Both the position numbers and the translations under genes were made by a program. 64,000 nucleotides of DNA from Welwitschia mirabilis (Eukaryota; Gnetophyta; Gnetopsida; Welwitschiales): assembly GCA_051453625.1 (NCBI GenBank), contig JBOZIK010000001.1:71704451-71768450 (forward strand), in the 5' to 3' direction. The notes below the pieces were generated by a model that did not search any database, was not told the origin of the DNA, and worked only from the letters and a program-made list of their open reading frames with translations. Below, piece after piece: positions 23,401 through 34,693 of the stretch. Position 1 is the first letter of the stretch. Every line of letters begins with the position of its first letter.

Positions 23401-24251
23401 TACATGTATTATTTCCTCATGCTAATTCTTTTTTAATCCTTCGTAGGGTTATAAGGATGTATAATTTAATTCAAGACATGTATTAAAATAATAACTACAT
23501 AAACTTTGAAGTTTTCATGTGACATAATAAAATAAACCTCTTTAAATCCAATGAATAAAATAATTAGTATGTCATGAATATTAGTTCAAGACATGCATTG
23601 AAAGATTATATGTACTAATTTTAAATCTATCATGTGAAACTATTAGATAAGCCTATTTAATTCAATAAGAAAACAATTAATATGTTATGAATCAAGTGCT
23701 ATTACACATGTCAAGAAAATAAAAATAATAAGAGAATAAGTCTACTCATTCATCATTCTTGGTTATAAGTAAAAATACATGTACTTCTACACATGGTTAT
23801 TTATTTCATAATGTATAGAATCCATCAATCATACAATACAAAAAAAAGGGATTCCTATTCATAATTAAGTATGGTAAACCTATCACATTTACCAAGAAAT
23901 TTAAATGAGTAAATAAGATGTACTTGGTATTTTTGTAAAACATATTATTATAACCTCTTGAAATTTTAAATTTACCAGTTTTATCATCTGATTTAAATTT
24001 CTTACATAATGGGATGATTTAGTTTTAATACTTAGTTTTTAATTATAAATTCCTTTTCTCATAAAAATGTTCATAGCATAATTATTATTATTTTCATATT
24101 TAATTAAGAAAATTAAAAAGTTAAGGTTAACTACTTAAAATACCATCTTATTTTGATAAGGTCTTTAAATAAAAATAATTTATCATCTAATTAAAAGATT
24201 AAATTATCTAATATTTAAGTAATTAAGGTTTACAAAATGTGGGATAGGACA
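20489..24251 (-). repeat. Long 5' LTR of the Del/Tekay-like element (about 3.76 kb)
   Basis: The inner border is fixed by the PBS: sense strand ends ATATCACA at 20489. The outer border is inferred from the sense start TGTCCTATCCCACATTTTG at 24251, a common start for chromovirus LTRs. A TATA box with a following pyrimidine-rich stretch is at 23228-23237. No second LTR copy is present to prove the outer border. The interval has no coding signal. Confidence 0.65.
23228..23237 (-). promoter_or_regulatory. TATA box in the long LTR
   Basis: CTATATATAG in an otherwise plain context, followed on the minus strand by GAGACCCTTTCTCTCTTG, a typical plant start-site neighbourhood. It divides the LTR into about 1 kb of U3 and 2.7 kb of R/U5. 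Confidence 0.6.
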
Positions 24252-25829
24252 GAAAGAGTCCTTGATAGAAAAAGTAGTATTTAGTAGTAACCATGAGATT
24301 TTAGTAGTGGCAAGTAAAAGTAGAATCCTTGATGTGGAGGCATGTCTTATTTTAAAAAAAAGCTAGACCATTAATTCAAGAATCTACCTTAATATCTCTA
24401 ATCTTAGACAAGGTATGCCTTAAAGATAAAAATAAGTTTAAGGTTTATTTGTTAGGCCATCAGCTAGTTTTAGACATAGATTACACTTAATAAATCCTTG
24501 AATATCTATAAAATAAATGGTAAAAGGAGAAGTGAAGGTAGCATTAATTTTTAAATGACTTTTATTCTTTCATTTGTCTTTCCTAGGATAAAATGAAAAT
24601 CCTAGCTAAGGAATGTTGGTTTTTTGAAATACATGATTTGGTCCTTACTCTATGAAAACTAAGTATTAAATATGATTAAACATTACTTGATAATATTATA
24701 ATATGAATGAGAATAATGAACTTTCCAATATAGTTTTGAGATAGTAACTTGCTAGAATAAAACTGATTAAAATAGATAGAACAATTTCTTGAGCTTCTAG
24801 ATTTGCATTGACTAGATTTGGCATAGGATCTGCTTTTAAAAAATAAAAAAGATCAAACAAAGATCATTGAAATCCAAATAGGGATTTATAGCCCTAAATG
24901 TTAAATATTATACTATATCAAAGATATATGAAAATTAGAAATAAAGGTCACCTAAAAAGGACATACAGATGAAAAAAAAAAAGTTAATTCATTAGCAAAA
25001 AGAAGGACATACAAAGAAAGATTATAAAATAAAATTGAGTTGCAATTATTATGAAAAACTATAATACGTGAAGGACGAATTTAAGATGAAAAAGAATAAG
25101 AATCCTTTTCAAAATTAAGAAAAAGATATTAAGGAACTAAATGAATCTAAGAAAGAGGATGAAAATAATTAAAGTAAAAAATAAAGAAAAGATAAGGGTA
25201 CTCCACCAAAAGAAATGAAATAGGTAATGCTTATGGTAGATAAATCCCTGAAGAGTACTAAGGATAAGAAAGACCAACTAAAGCATGAGTGGATGTGATG
25301 AGATTAGGAGGGTTTGGTATGTGGGCTAGCATTAAAATTCAGTTACATTGATAATGGTAGGATAAGAAAGCCTAGAGGAGGCATATCCAAGCATGTGGAT
25401 GTGATGGTGGTTCTTCCTTCCCTTAGATTCTATGTTGCTCTTCATGATGAAAATGCTAAGTAGGATTTCTTTAAGCTTACGTTTTCACTAGAATATTGTG
25501 TAAATGGAGAGGATAGGTCTAGTTTTAGCCTAATAGAATGATTTGTTTTGGTTGACCCATTATGAAGCATAGAAATGATAAGAAATGACTTACCCTGAAA
25601 TGGATAGGCATTAAGACAGTTTAGGTAGTAGCATTAAAAAAATGAATGATTTTTTTAAGTTTGAATTAGAACAATGCCTAAATCATGTGATGCTTAGGAT
25701 CCCTTAGTTTTCTAGGGTGAGAGGTCTAACTTTGTGTAAATTTCATCTTTCTACAACCTAAAACTTCAAGTGTTGCTTTGATAACAAAATGTAAAGTCCA
25801 TCTTTTTATAGCCTAAAACTTCAAGTGTT
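24252..25829. other. Internal remnant of a family-C element, unresolved
   Basis: The stretch lies between the long LTR (left) and a family-C PBS/LTR (right), so it should be the start of that element's internal region on the minus strand. I cannot name any domain on that strand. On the plus strand near 25030-25090 a weak zinc-knuckle-like reading (CNYYEKL.YVKDEF, followed by a Lys-rich tail) is present, but without support nearby. Confidence 0.4.
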
Positions 25830-25841
25830 TATCTAATACCA
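25775..25841 (-). promoter_or_regulatory. Two PBS-like sites in tandem at the family-C LTR
   Basis: Read on the minus strand, TGGTATTAGATA (25841-25830) follows the LTR after TTT, and TGTTATCAAAGC (25786-25775) recurs 55 bases further. Both resemble TGGTATCAGAGC. Each is followed by ACACTTGAAGTTTTAGG, so the unit is a tandem duplication that includes the PBS. Confidence 0.7.
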
Positions 25842-25844
25842 AAA

Positions 25845-26700
25845 TGTAATATCCATGTTTTTAACTTAAAAACTTCATACTATTGTGTTTATTAGAGTGT
25901 AGAGATAGCAAAAAAATATTAAAGCACTTAAGATAATTAATAATGAAAAGGGGTTCCAATCATATAACTATAACATAACAACAAAAATTAAGTTTAGATC
26001 TTAGAAAATAAAATATCAGCCATTTCTACAAAGTGACGTTAAGTTATTAAAGGAAAATTCGACCAAAGATACTACTTTTAAGAGTTAATAGACTAGTCAT
26101 GAGAATTAAGAAATTAAAATATTAGATGTGAAATTATTCAATTATATGTAGTCTTTAAGAAAATAAGAAGGAAAAAATAAGATATTTAAATGGAGGATTT
26201 AACTATAGATGTCGTTGCTAAATTTAAATAGAATAATGAAAAAGAAAAAGGTTGAGCCCTATAAGAAATGGATATTTACACTAGAAAATAATACATGCGA
26301 ACTAAACAAATTAAACTAAGACTTCAAGTAAGATACAACTATGAGCCTTTTTAAATGGAAAATCAAAACTACACATTTAAAAAATAGAACAATTTGATAT
26401 TTTAAAGATACTATGTTTACAAGTCTATTACAAATAAAAATACTATAAATTTTTGAAATTAACAGAATAAAATCATAGTTTATAATAAGGAATAAATCAC
26501 TCCAATTAGTATTTGGGAAATCACAATATGTATAAATAATATTTAATTTCCATATTCCCTCCTTGGCAAGATAAATCACCTTTTATTACACTCCAGTTTA
26601 TCACTTGTCTAACACAAAATAGTGTGGAGTGAGAATCTTGAATCATCATAGTCCCTAGTATGGCTCAGGTAAGGCAAAGATGAAGGTCAAAAGATCCACA
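25845..26700 (-). repeat. Family-C LTR, minus strand (outer border approximate)
   Basis: The inner end is ATTACA next to the PBS. The body matches, in inverted orientation, the LTR at about 33350-33872: shared words include ATACTAGGGACTATGATG (26640-26657 on the opposite strand, and 33387-33404) and AAAAAGGCT.AT.GTT. Homology becomes weak beyond about 26680, and a family-D LTR starts at 26818. The open frame 26316-26579 (minus) lies inside the LTR and is not a gene. Confidence 0.7.
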
Positions 26701-26817
26701 AGATATAATATAGATAAAGATAAGCTAAGGAGAAAGACTCCAAATAATTAAGCATTAGATTTTTCATGAGAATAAAATGAGATGAACTAGTTTATCATAT
26801 AATCTAGAACTATGTCA

Positions 26818-28420
26818 TGTTCAAATTTTTGAAGGTCTAAGGATTTAGCCCAAATAGTTAAATAAAAAATAAAAATAATTTTTATCTAATGGGACCTACT
26901 AATCTAGCTAATTGCTAAATTCTTTATTTATTCTTTATTTATTAGCATATAACTATTTGAGATAAAAGACTATACTTTATTAATTGAAAATTATTGTACT
27001 GCAATTATTATCTTAAATACTTTCTTTCTTATAACTACTATTGTTAATAATGTTATTTTACTTTATTTTGTAACTATTGCATTTAATGTATCATAACTAG
27101 TATATTTTCTTACTTTAATATCACGTATTCTTGTAACTACTATACTTAATAAGATGCATTCTATTAGCTTATTTTAATATTTTATCTTATTAGTACACCC
27201 TAAAGTAACACCCATAATTATGATGTTGCATTTTCTTTTACTAAGAGTTAATATGTATCTCAATGTTTCTATTAAAATTACTAAATAAATATCTCATCCT
27301 GGTTCTTTTCTTAATAATTACAAATAGTGGAATATATTTATGGCATTTTCCTTTGGATGGCTTATTAAGTAAATATCAATGATTCTTTATCTTTTCTAAA
27401 AATAATGAAATTCCATGCAACTGAACTTTATCTTTTTCACACTTATTTTGGAAAATGACAATAATGCATTGGATTATGTAACTCATGCACTGATGATGGA
27501 GACATCTTTTTCAAGACTATTATTTACTTATTGATAACATAATTTTTGTCATGATGAAAATTTACTATTATTATAATGAAATATTAGATGTACCTAGTGG
27601 CTAGACCAAGTAATGATTAGGGGTTAGGAAACTATAACCATTTTTCAAAGAATAGTAATGGCTTATATGTATCCCTTGAAATTCCCAATGTCTTTTGAAT
27701 TCATTCATATCATTATAAATAGGATCTTTTTTCTCCTTAGTCTTATTCTTTTAAAGAACTTGTAGTCTTGAAATATTGAAGACCACCTACCTTAGAGCTT
27801 TGGAAACTTTGAAGTGTTTGGAATCTTGGAGTCTTTGGAGCTTGGACATAGTAATCTTAAAAGCATGAAAAAATTCATGTCGAATTATGGGTATGATTCT
27901 AGATTATTCTCTTATTTCTTGTATAGTTCAATGTATTTGTTGAATGTTTAATATCCTAAACATTTTAATTGTAATTCTTGCATATCTTACATGATTTAGA
28001 TATGATTTGTTGAATTCTTTCTCCTTATTTTATGATCCATGGTTTCTTTCAAATAATATCTATGTTTCTTCTTCATTTTCATAACCTATAATTTACTATT
28101 ATGATCCTAAATACATTTTGAATCTCTTCTATGATTCTAAGTTCTTGCATCCTTTCATGATCTAAAGAAATCTTATTTCCTTAATTAAAATCTTATATTT
28201 AATTAAAATTTTTGTAAACTTCTAAAATTTCTTTCTTATCTCTATTAGTTTAAAATATTTTTATGAGTATATTCTATATGATCAAATATTATTCTTATAT
28301 AAATCTTATTGCTTATGAAAATTCTTGATGTTTGAAAATTAAAATTGTAGAAGTAAATCTCGCCCTTTCTTGAGATATCTTTAAAACTATAAATCTTGTT
28401 ATTAAAATGAGAGTTTCATA
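26818..28420 (+). repeat. Family-D LTR, copy A (chromovirus-like; right border uncertain)
   Basis: From 26818 (TGTTCAAATTTTTGAAGG) to about 27945 this matches 54579-55790 base by base with scattered changes, including GGTCTAAGGATTTAGC, the AATAATTTTTATCTA.TGGGACCTA words and the TATA region. A TG start and a TATAAATA box (27714-27721) support an LTR on the plus strand. Beyond 27945 there is no second copy for comparison, and neither PBS nor 3' border could be fixed. Confidence 0.7.
27714..27721 (+). promoter_or_regulatory. TATA box of family-D LTR copy A
   Basis: TATAAATA followed by GGATCTTTTTTCTCCTTAG. Copy B has TATACATA at the matching place (about 55550). Confidence 0.55.
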
Positions 28421-28452
28421 GATTAATAAATGATGCAGAGGAATACAAAAAC

Positions 28453-28707
28453 CCATAGATCACCAAATGAGGCAATGGAATTAATGATTCATAGATCACC
28501 AAATGAGGTAGTGGAAATATAAAACCATAGATCATAGAATAAGGCAGTGGAAATGATAATCCACAAATTGCTAAATGAAGAAGTGGAAAAATATAAATAA
28601 AACCATAGATCACCAAATGGAGTAGTGGTAATGATGATTTACAAATCGCCGAATGATGTAATGGAAAAATAAAACTACAAATCATCAAATTGGGTAGTGG
28701 TAAATTA
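28453..28707. repeat. Minisatellite, about 36-bp unit, seven copies
   Basis: The unit is approximately CATAGATCACCAAATGAGGT followed by AGTGGAAATRATAATC; one copy is 42 bp. Because 36 is a multiple of three, the minus strand stays open (28416-28742) and gives a 12-residue periodic, hydrophobic peptide (PLPHLVIYGFIF-like). There is no sign that this is a real protein. Confidence 0.9.
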
Positions 28708-28834
28708 TATGATAAACTTGTTAATCTCATTTCCATTCCCATGAAAATCCAGTGCTTGATTATTTGAAGTCTTTATTATTATTGCAACTTAATTTATCTT
28801 GTATCTTAGGGTTCTTCTTACCTTTATATTATTA

Positions 28835-29274
28835 TGAAAATACACAAAAACAAAGAAAATAAACAATGAAGCAAGAGAAAATAGAGATACAATACTTTAT
28901 GTGGAAAACTCCAATAAAGGGGAAAAATATAGGAAAGCAATGCAGATCTTTATTATTAATCTTAGAAATTACAAGTGAAGAACAAGCTTCAAGCCGACAA
29001 CAGGCTTCAGGCAAGGATGCCCCATAGAAATTTATCAAAATTCTCAAAAAGCCCTTACACCATCATTAAATAGCCTAAGGATTATAAATAATTAGGGTTA
29101 CAAGCCAAAACCCTAAAGAAGATATCATCCCTCTCTTGAGAGATGTTCCATCTCTATCTAACATCCCTAAGAATGTTTTAAAATAAAAATCCTCCTTTTA
29201 CAATATTAAAGTGAGGCCAACATAAAGCATAACATTAAGGATTTTACCAAAAAAATTGGCTTTACATATCAACA
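28835..29274 (-). repeat. 3' LTR of the copia element (440 bp)
   Basis: The sense start TGTTGATATGTAAAGCC at 29274 follows the polypurine tract; the sense end GTATTTTCA is at 28835. The LTR holds the GGTTTTGGCTTGTAACCC and GGAGTTTTCCACATAAAGTA segments typical of plant copia R/U5. The open frame 28832-29047 (minus) is inside the LTR and is not a gene. The end is inferred without a second copy. Confidence 0.7.
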
Positions 29275-29288
29275 TTATTCCATTTGAA
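29275..29288 (-). promoter_or_regulatory. Polypurine tract of the copia element
   Basis: The minus strand reads TCAAATGGAATAA directly before TGTTGATATG. The usual copia form is AAGTGGGAGAA followed by TGTTG, so it is recognisable but worn. Confidence 0.6.
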
Positions 29289-29329
29289 GATAAATTTAGT
29301 ACATCTTCAAGTGCAAATATAGAGATGCA

Positions 29330-30813
29330 TTACTTTCCACACTTGCTTATAGGTGTATGTCATGATAGAACTGCTGATGTTTATCTCTGGTAATAGCCTT
29401 GGTTAAGAAATTTATAAGATTTACTTGAGTGTGGATTTTGTGAGCATCCAACTTGTTTTCCTCTAATGCTTTCCTGATGAAGTGATACCTCATGTTAATG
29501 TGCTTTGTTTAAGCATGGTAAGCAACATTTTTTGCCAAATAAATGGCACTCTGACTATTGCAATAAATCACATCTTTCTATTATTTCAATTCAAACTAAT
29601 CAAGCAAATGTCTTATCTAAATCATTTCTTTGGTGTTCTCTATCATAGTTATGTACTCTACTTCTATAACCAACAAAGTCACATTTCTTTACAAATAAGA
29701 CATCCAACTAATAAGATGACCTTCTATTAAGAAAACATAACTAGAAGTAAACTTTCTTTTATCTTTACACTAAGCATAATTAGTATTCATATAACTAATA
29801 GCATCCAATTTATTATAATCAAAACTTAGGCAAAAATTATATGTACCTTTCAGATAGTATACAATTCATTTTATAGTTTTCCAATGATTTGGATTAAGGT
29901 TGCTCATGAAACATGAGACAACTACCACTATATATAAAATATTTAGTCTTATGCAAACCATAACATACATCAATCTTTCAATAGCTAAAGCATAAGGAAT
30001 CATTTCCATTATTTTCTATTAATCTTTTATTTTTGAGTAATCCTCCAAAGATAGTTAAAAGTGATTTTATAATAGTGTTCTAATCTATTTATAATTAGCC
30101 ATGTTAAAATGCTTTAATACTTTTCCAATATATTTATATTAACTAAGCCTTAATTTTTCACATGATCTATCCCTAAAAATTTTCATTTTAAGAATCTATT
30201 TTATAGGACTCAAGTTCTTGGTTACAAAGCATTTTTTCATCTCCTTTTTTATCCTCTTAATTTCTCATATGTTATTTCTAGCAACAAGCATATCATCAAT
30301 ATATAATAATAAAATAATAATCTTACCAAAATCCTATCCACAAAGATAAACATAGTGATCTATACTACTTCTCCTATATTTTTATTCCTATATGAAGCTA
30401 TCAAATTTCTTATACCATTGCCTTGGTGCTTATTTTTGGCCATATGAATTTTTGCTTAACCTATAGACTAAATTCTTCTCTTTGGTTTTAAAACCTTTAA
30501 GCAATTTCATATGGATCTCTTTTAAAGTAGTTTTAATATCCAACTATTCTAATTCAAGATTCAAGACAAAAACAATGGATAAAATGACATGAATAGAGGA
30601 ATGCTTCACCATTGAAGAAATAATTTCAGTAAATAGAATACTTGGTTTCTGTCCAAAATCTTTTACAACCAATCTTGTCCTATAACATTCTTTTCTATTT
30701 TCCTCTTCCTTTATTCTAAAAATCCATCTATTGGATAAGGTACGTTTTCTAGCTGGTAAGGGAATCACATTTGATATATCATTATTCCATGAAGCATCTA
30801 ATTCTTTTTTCAT
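29330..30813 (-). pseudogene. Copia reverse transcriptase and RNase H
   Basis: 30813-30544 is open for 89 codons and gives the RT start: NDISNVIPLPARKRTLSNRW, IFRIKEEENRKECYRTRLVV, KDFGQK, VKHSSIHVILSIV. Then SYGQK.APRQWYKKFDSFI, and YIDDMLVA at about 30303-30280 with both catalytic Asp kept. Towards 29880 SYMNTNYA.CKD marks the RNase H start, and AEYI/EVEYI, YCNSQSAIYLAKN, TKHINMRYHFIRKALEE and LTKAI complete it at about 29640-29390. RT and RNase H make the cDNA. The enzyme is interrupted by several stops. Confidence 0.92.
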
Positions 30814-30989
30814 TATAGCATTCTACTTCTCTAAGATAGGCAAAGAAATAATTTCCTGATATGTTTTAGGTTCTCCTTTATCTGTGTACAAGATATAATG
30901 CGATGATGGAGAATAATTAATTGGTACTCTATTAGAATGAGTGAATTATCTTACCTAATGTGTAGGAGTATAAGGCTCTCCTTCATCTC

Positions 30990-32057
30990 CACCTTATAAA
31001 AAATTATATTACTATAGTTTAGGTAATTATTCTCATCTTTATCATTCTTGTCATGAGGAGGATTACTCATTTTACCATCATCATCGTGATTTAAAATCTT
31101 AAAAGAATTGTGGAATGTGCTAGAGTCAAGAATTCCCTTATTTTGATTATCTTATAGTAACTTGTAGAATATTTACTATTCATAAAAAACCACATTACAG
31201 ACCTAATCACCTTCTTATCCACTAGATACATAACTTGTAATCAAGACTAATTCCTATATACCCTAGAAAAATTCACCTATATGCACATCCATATAGTTAT
31301 CTTATGTTCTGATGATGCACATATGCTTCACATTCAAACAACTTCAAGTGAGAGAAATATAGCATTCTTCCACTCCATACAAACTCTAGGATTCTTCCTT
31401 AAAGTGCTAAATGAGATGACCTATTTGTAAGGTATGTAGCTATGTTGGCTGCTTTAACTCAAAGATGTTTTGAAACTTTATATTACTACAATAATAAACA
31501 TAACCTTTTTAAAATAGTCCTATTATATCTTTTAGCCACTCCATTATTCTAGAGTATATAAGGAGGTATCTTTGTGTGGATAATTCCATCAACTCTGCAA
31601 AACATATTAAAGTTATACGATTGATATTTACCTCTATTATCTATTACAAAGTATTTAGTTTTATAGCTTTATTCATTTTTAACTCTAGCTTTAAACTATT
31701 TAAAAATATTAAAGAGTCTTTCTTTTGGGGGAATAGACAGTAGCTAAGTTTTTTAACTAAAGTCATTAACAAACATAACAAAATAAGATGCTCCACTAAA
31801 AGACATCACTGTCATAGGCCCAACAATATTGGACTAAACTAGATCTAATTTTTTATGACTTTTATTTTAGAAACAAATTTTTTAAAGTTTACATGTTTTG
31901 CTTTTGCAATAACATAGTTCTTATAGAAATCTATAGAAACAAAGTCAAACTTTAAAAACAATTTTTTATTCATACTTATTTCACTAAGATGTTCAAGTCT
32001 CTTATGCCAAAGAGACACATTCTTATCACTAGCAATAGTAGCACTATGCTTTATCAT
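30990..32057 (-). pseudogene. Copia GAG-pre-integrase and integrase
   Basis: 32057-31845 is open for 70 codons with SLWHKRLEHLSEISMN, the GAG-pre-integrase motif LWH.RLGH.S; it ends with a C..C-like segment now YKNYVIAKAKHVNF. Downstream, LDLVQSNIVGPM (first Asp region, LVHSDVWGP), YFVMFVNDFS, an I.DNRGKY segment (second Asp) and NGVAKRYNRTILKR (NGVAER.N.T, Glu now Lys) mark the core. The C-terminal part near 31400-31250 has CEAYVHHQ and SRVYR. The catalytic Glu and a zinc-binding Cys are lost. Confidence 0.85.
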
Positions 32058-33190
32058 ATCAACATGAAAAGTGTAAAAGGTTTTTTTCCCCTTTAATATG
32101 CTTATGTTTGAACCAAGGCATCTTTCATTACCTTACAACCACTTGTTCCTAAAAAAATTAAATACATAGTAGCATCTAAATGACTTACTAAAATTAAATG
32201 TCTAACATCCTAAAAGAAGTAGTTTTCTATCATCACTTCCTTGTAACATTATAGACCCAATTCATTTGATCTCATAAATTTCATCATCCCTCAAATAAAC
32301 ATATATTTCTAAAACTTTATTAAACAAAGAAAACACTAAAACATCTAAATAACCTTAAAAAGAGGTACTAGAATCTGAAATCCAAATATCAGGAAAAGAG
32401 TATTAGAAAATGTATACCTCTTCTGCATCTGTAATCAACACAACATCAACATCTTCTTTTACATTTAACCCTTATCCTCCTTCTTGGTTCTATTGGTTAC
32501 CTCCTTTATTTCTTTATGTTTGTTTTTAGGCTATAATAGTCCTTTCATAAACGGCCTTTCTTCTTGTAGTATTAGCATTCAATGCTTTTGTTGATGGTCT
32601 TTCTTTGCTCTTTCTTTATCAATGTCCTCATACTTTAGTATGAGAATGTACTTTATAAATAACAAGGATTTATTCAATAGACTTAATAGCCCTAGTCTTG
32701 TATGCATCTAGAAGCTTTACAATGATGGTGTTTAGGAATGATATAGTATCTGAGGAAGTTTTCAGGGTAGTGCAAATGATCTTTTAAAAATTAGGCAAAG
32801 AACTGAGAATTACAATTACCCTTAGGTTTTCTTAAAATGTTACCATTAGGTCATCTAACTATGTGAACAATCCATTCATATCATCCAAGTATGCTCATAA
32901 TAATACATCTTCTTTCATCTTCATTTTGAAGACCTTGTTAATGATATAAAACTAGTTCATGCTAGTGGGCTAATCATACCTCTGCACCAGAATCTATCAT
33001 AGTTTGGCTATTGTAGAGATTTTGCTATGGGATTCAAGAATCCTGTTGCCAAGGCATGATCAAACCAATGAATTTTCCCTTCTGTCAAGTTTTTTCCATT
33101 CTTTGTCAAGATACTTATTCAACCATTTTATGCCAAAAAGTTTAAATGATGCATTCACATCTACTTTCATCTTTAGGACAATGTAAAATT
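32058..33190 (-). pseudogene. Copia gag and protease region
   Basis: On the minus strand, traces of LNKYLDKEW (33110), VFKMKMKEDVLL.AYLDDMN (compare KMKEG.S...HLDEFN), LPNF.KIICTTLKTS, and AYKTRAIKSIE are read in order, matching copia gag helices. A worn knuckle is near 32570 (ANTTRRKAVYERTIIA). The protease follows with PDIWISDSSTS, where the active-site DSG/DTG is DSS. Gag forms the particle. Frames change repeatedly. Confidence 0.75.
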
Positions 33191-33349
33191 CCTTCTAGTA
33201 AAATATGTCTTAAACTTAAATATTCCATACATTCTAGTTTCTATCTTCATCAAGTGATCACTAGTTTGAAAATGCTCCATTATTTTTTTATTATAAAATT
33301 GTACAAATCAATTCTATGGATGCTAAATGCATTGTATAGATGCTAAAGA

Positions 33350-33872
33350 TTATGTGCTCAAAATATCTTTACATTACCTGGGATATACTAGGGACTATGA
33401 TGGTTCATAGTTCTAACACTATATTATTCTATGTTACACATGTGTTAAACTAGAGCATAATAAAAGTTGATTCATCTTTGCTAGGAGGACATATAGAAAT
33501 GAAATATCTATTATCTAGCTTATTCTTAAAAAATGTTATTGAAGTGATTTGTTTCCTTATGTAACTTGTGATCTTGTTATATCTTGTAATTTACTTTCAT
33601 TTTCAAAACTTGGTAGTCATTTATCTATAAAAGACTCATAACATTATATCTTTAAGATAGTAAATTATTATTATTATTTTTAAATAAGACTTACATCTTT
33701 GAGTTTAACATAAAAAGGCTAATGGTTATAGCTTTACTTGAAGCCTCAATGTAATACATTTTAGCTACTATGTAATGTTTTTCTATTTTAAATATATCCT
33801 TCTTATAAAACTGAATCTTTAGATTTCCATCATTCTATTTAAAGTTTTTGAGTTAAAAATGTGAATCTTATA
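33350..33872 (+). repeat. Family-C LTR, plus strand (left border approximate)
   Basis: Homologous, in opposite orientation, to 25845-26700. It ends CTTATA at 33872, then TTT and the PBS. The left border is uncertain: similarity starts at about 33350, within or close to the copia element's 5' side. The ORFs 33004-33186 and 33146-33346 are chance frames. Confidence 0.65.
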
Positions 33873-33875
33873 TTT

Positions 33876-33887
33876 TGGTATCAGAGC
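33876..33887 (+). promoter_or_regulatory. Primer-binding site, exact TGGTATCAGAGC
   Basis: TGGTATCAGAGC complements plant initiator tRNA-Met and lies three bases behind the family-C LTR. Confidence 0.9.
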
Positions 33888-34693
33888 ATAACTTTATTTT
33901 TATCATGATAATTTATAATTAATGAATAATATTAGTGCTATATGTTAAGACATTAAATTTTGGTATGAAAGTAACATTCAATGTTTTTGGATGAAAATCT
34001 AGATGTTTCATTTTGGAATAAAAGCATAAGTTATGATTTAGCTAGGTATAATTGTGGTTAAGTTGTTATAAGTTTTATTATAAAAGCCTAGAGTTGACAA
34101 CGTATGCTTTTTGAATTCATAGTTGAATCTTCATTCTCCACTTTTCCATTCTAGTATTCTTATTCTTCTCTTTAAAAAAGGGGTCCATCATATAATCATG
34201 TTTTGGAGTCAGAGTATCTTATTTGAAGTGCCTTCTTTTTATTACTAGAACTTGATCTTTTATAGATAGAGAGATTATATAATATTACTTAAGAGGTGCA
34301 ATAGTAAAAGCATGAGAAGAAACCTATATAAAGATAGATGCTAGGATGCTAGACATCCAAGATCTGCTACCTATTTTTATAGATAACTTGATTATTTTAC
34401 CTAGAAAAATAAATTATCATTAGTACCTTCTATGTTAAAATTCATAAATAATTAAATCTAATTAAAAATGGTAAATTTGGCATAGATCCCTCTAAATGTA
34501 ATGATGATTCATAAATGAAAGAAACTAAATAATTTATAAATTAAAAATATTAAAAAAGTTGATTTAACTTGAAATAGAAATATCCAATAAGCAATATGTT
34601 TTTTGTCCCTGTGAGTAATAACAACTTCAAGTGCTGAAGTTGCTATAAGAGAGTGATAAGGTTAAGCTGGCCATTATCTCCAACTGTATGGTG
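33888..34693 (+). other. Leader of the family-C element, interrupted by the Reina-like insertion
   Basis: AT-rich, no coding domain recognised. It ends in the target site GAGTC of the Reina-like element and should resume at 40819. Confidence 0.5.
33957..34025 (+). repeat. Repeated PBS-like motifs behind the family-C LTR
   Basis: TTTTGGTATGAAAGTAACAT (33958-33977) and TTTTGGAATAAAAGCATAAG (34011-34030) resemble the true PBS unit TTTTGGTATCAGAGCATAAC (33873-33892). A fourth, weak one (GTTTTGGAGTCAGAGTATC) is near 34191. The minus-strand family member has two such units at 25775-25841. Confidence 0.65.

Larger units (their letters stand above)
15545..24251 (-). mobile_element. Del/Tekay-like chromovirus, minus strand, 5' LTR to integrase, 3' end missing
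   Basis: Minus-strand order: 5' LTR 20489-24251, PBS 20474-20485, leader, gag about 18950-19290, protease region, RT 16920-17720, RNase H 16530-16900, integrase 15545-16510. Integrase after RNase H marks Ty3/gypsy; sequence motifs and the very long LTR suit the Del/Tekay group. The reading ends near 15545 in the integrase C-terminal region; neither chromodomain nor 3' LTR was found, so the element is truncated. Confidence 0.85.
28835..33190 (-). mobile_element. Ty1/copia retrotransposon, minus strand, 5' LTR missing
   Basis: Minus-strand order: gag (about 33190-32500), protease region, GAG-pre-integrase 32057-31845, integrase 31840-30990, RT 30813-29760, RNase H 29740-29330, PPT and 3' LTR 28835-29274. 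Integrase before RT marks Ty1/copia. The gag start lies only some 150 bases from the family-C LTR, so the 5' LTR and leader were probably lost or displaced when that element arrived. Confidence 0.9.

Noticed and set aside
25030-25560. Plus-strand zinc-knuckle-like reading and following ORF pieces
   Set aside because: Only one loose CNYY...YVKDEF match in a Lys-rich AT tract, opposite to the inferred strand of the element.
28453-28707. CRISPR-like array of 36-bp units
   Set aside because: Units are contiguous without unique spacers and the context is a plant nuclear genome.
28416-28742. 108-codon minus-strand ORF resembling a repeat protein
   Set aside because: It is a by-product of a 36-bp minisatellite whose unit length is a multiple of three.
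29330-33190. A Ty3/gypsy assignment for this element
   Set aside because: Integrase precedes RT, and LWH.RL.H, YIDDM and TKHI..RYHFIR are copia motifs.
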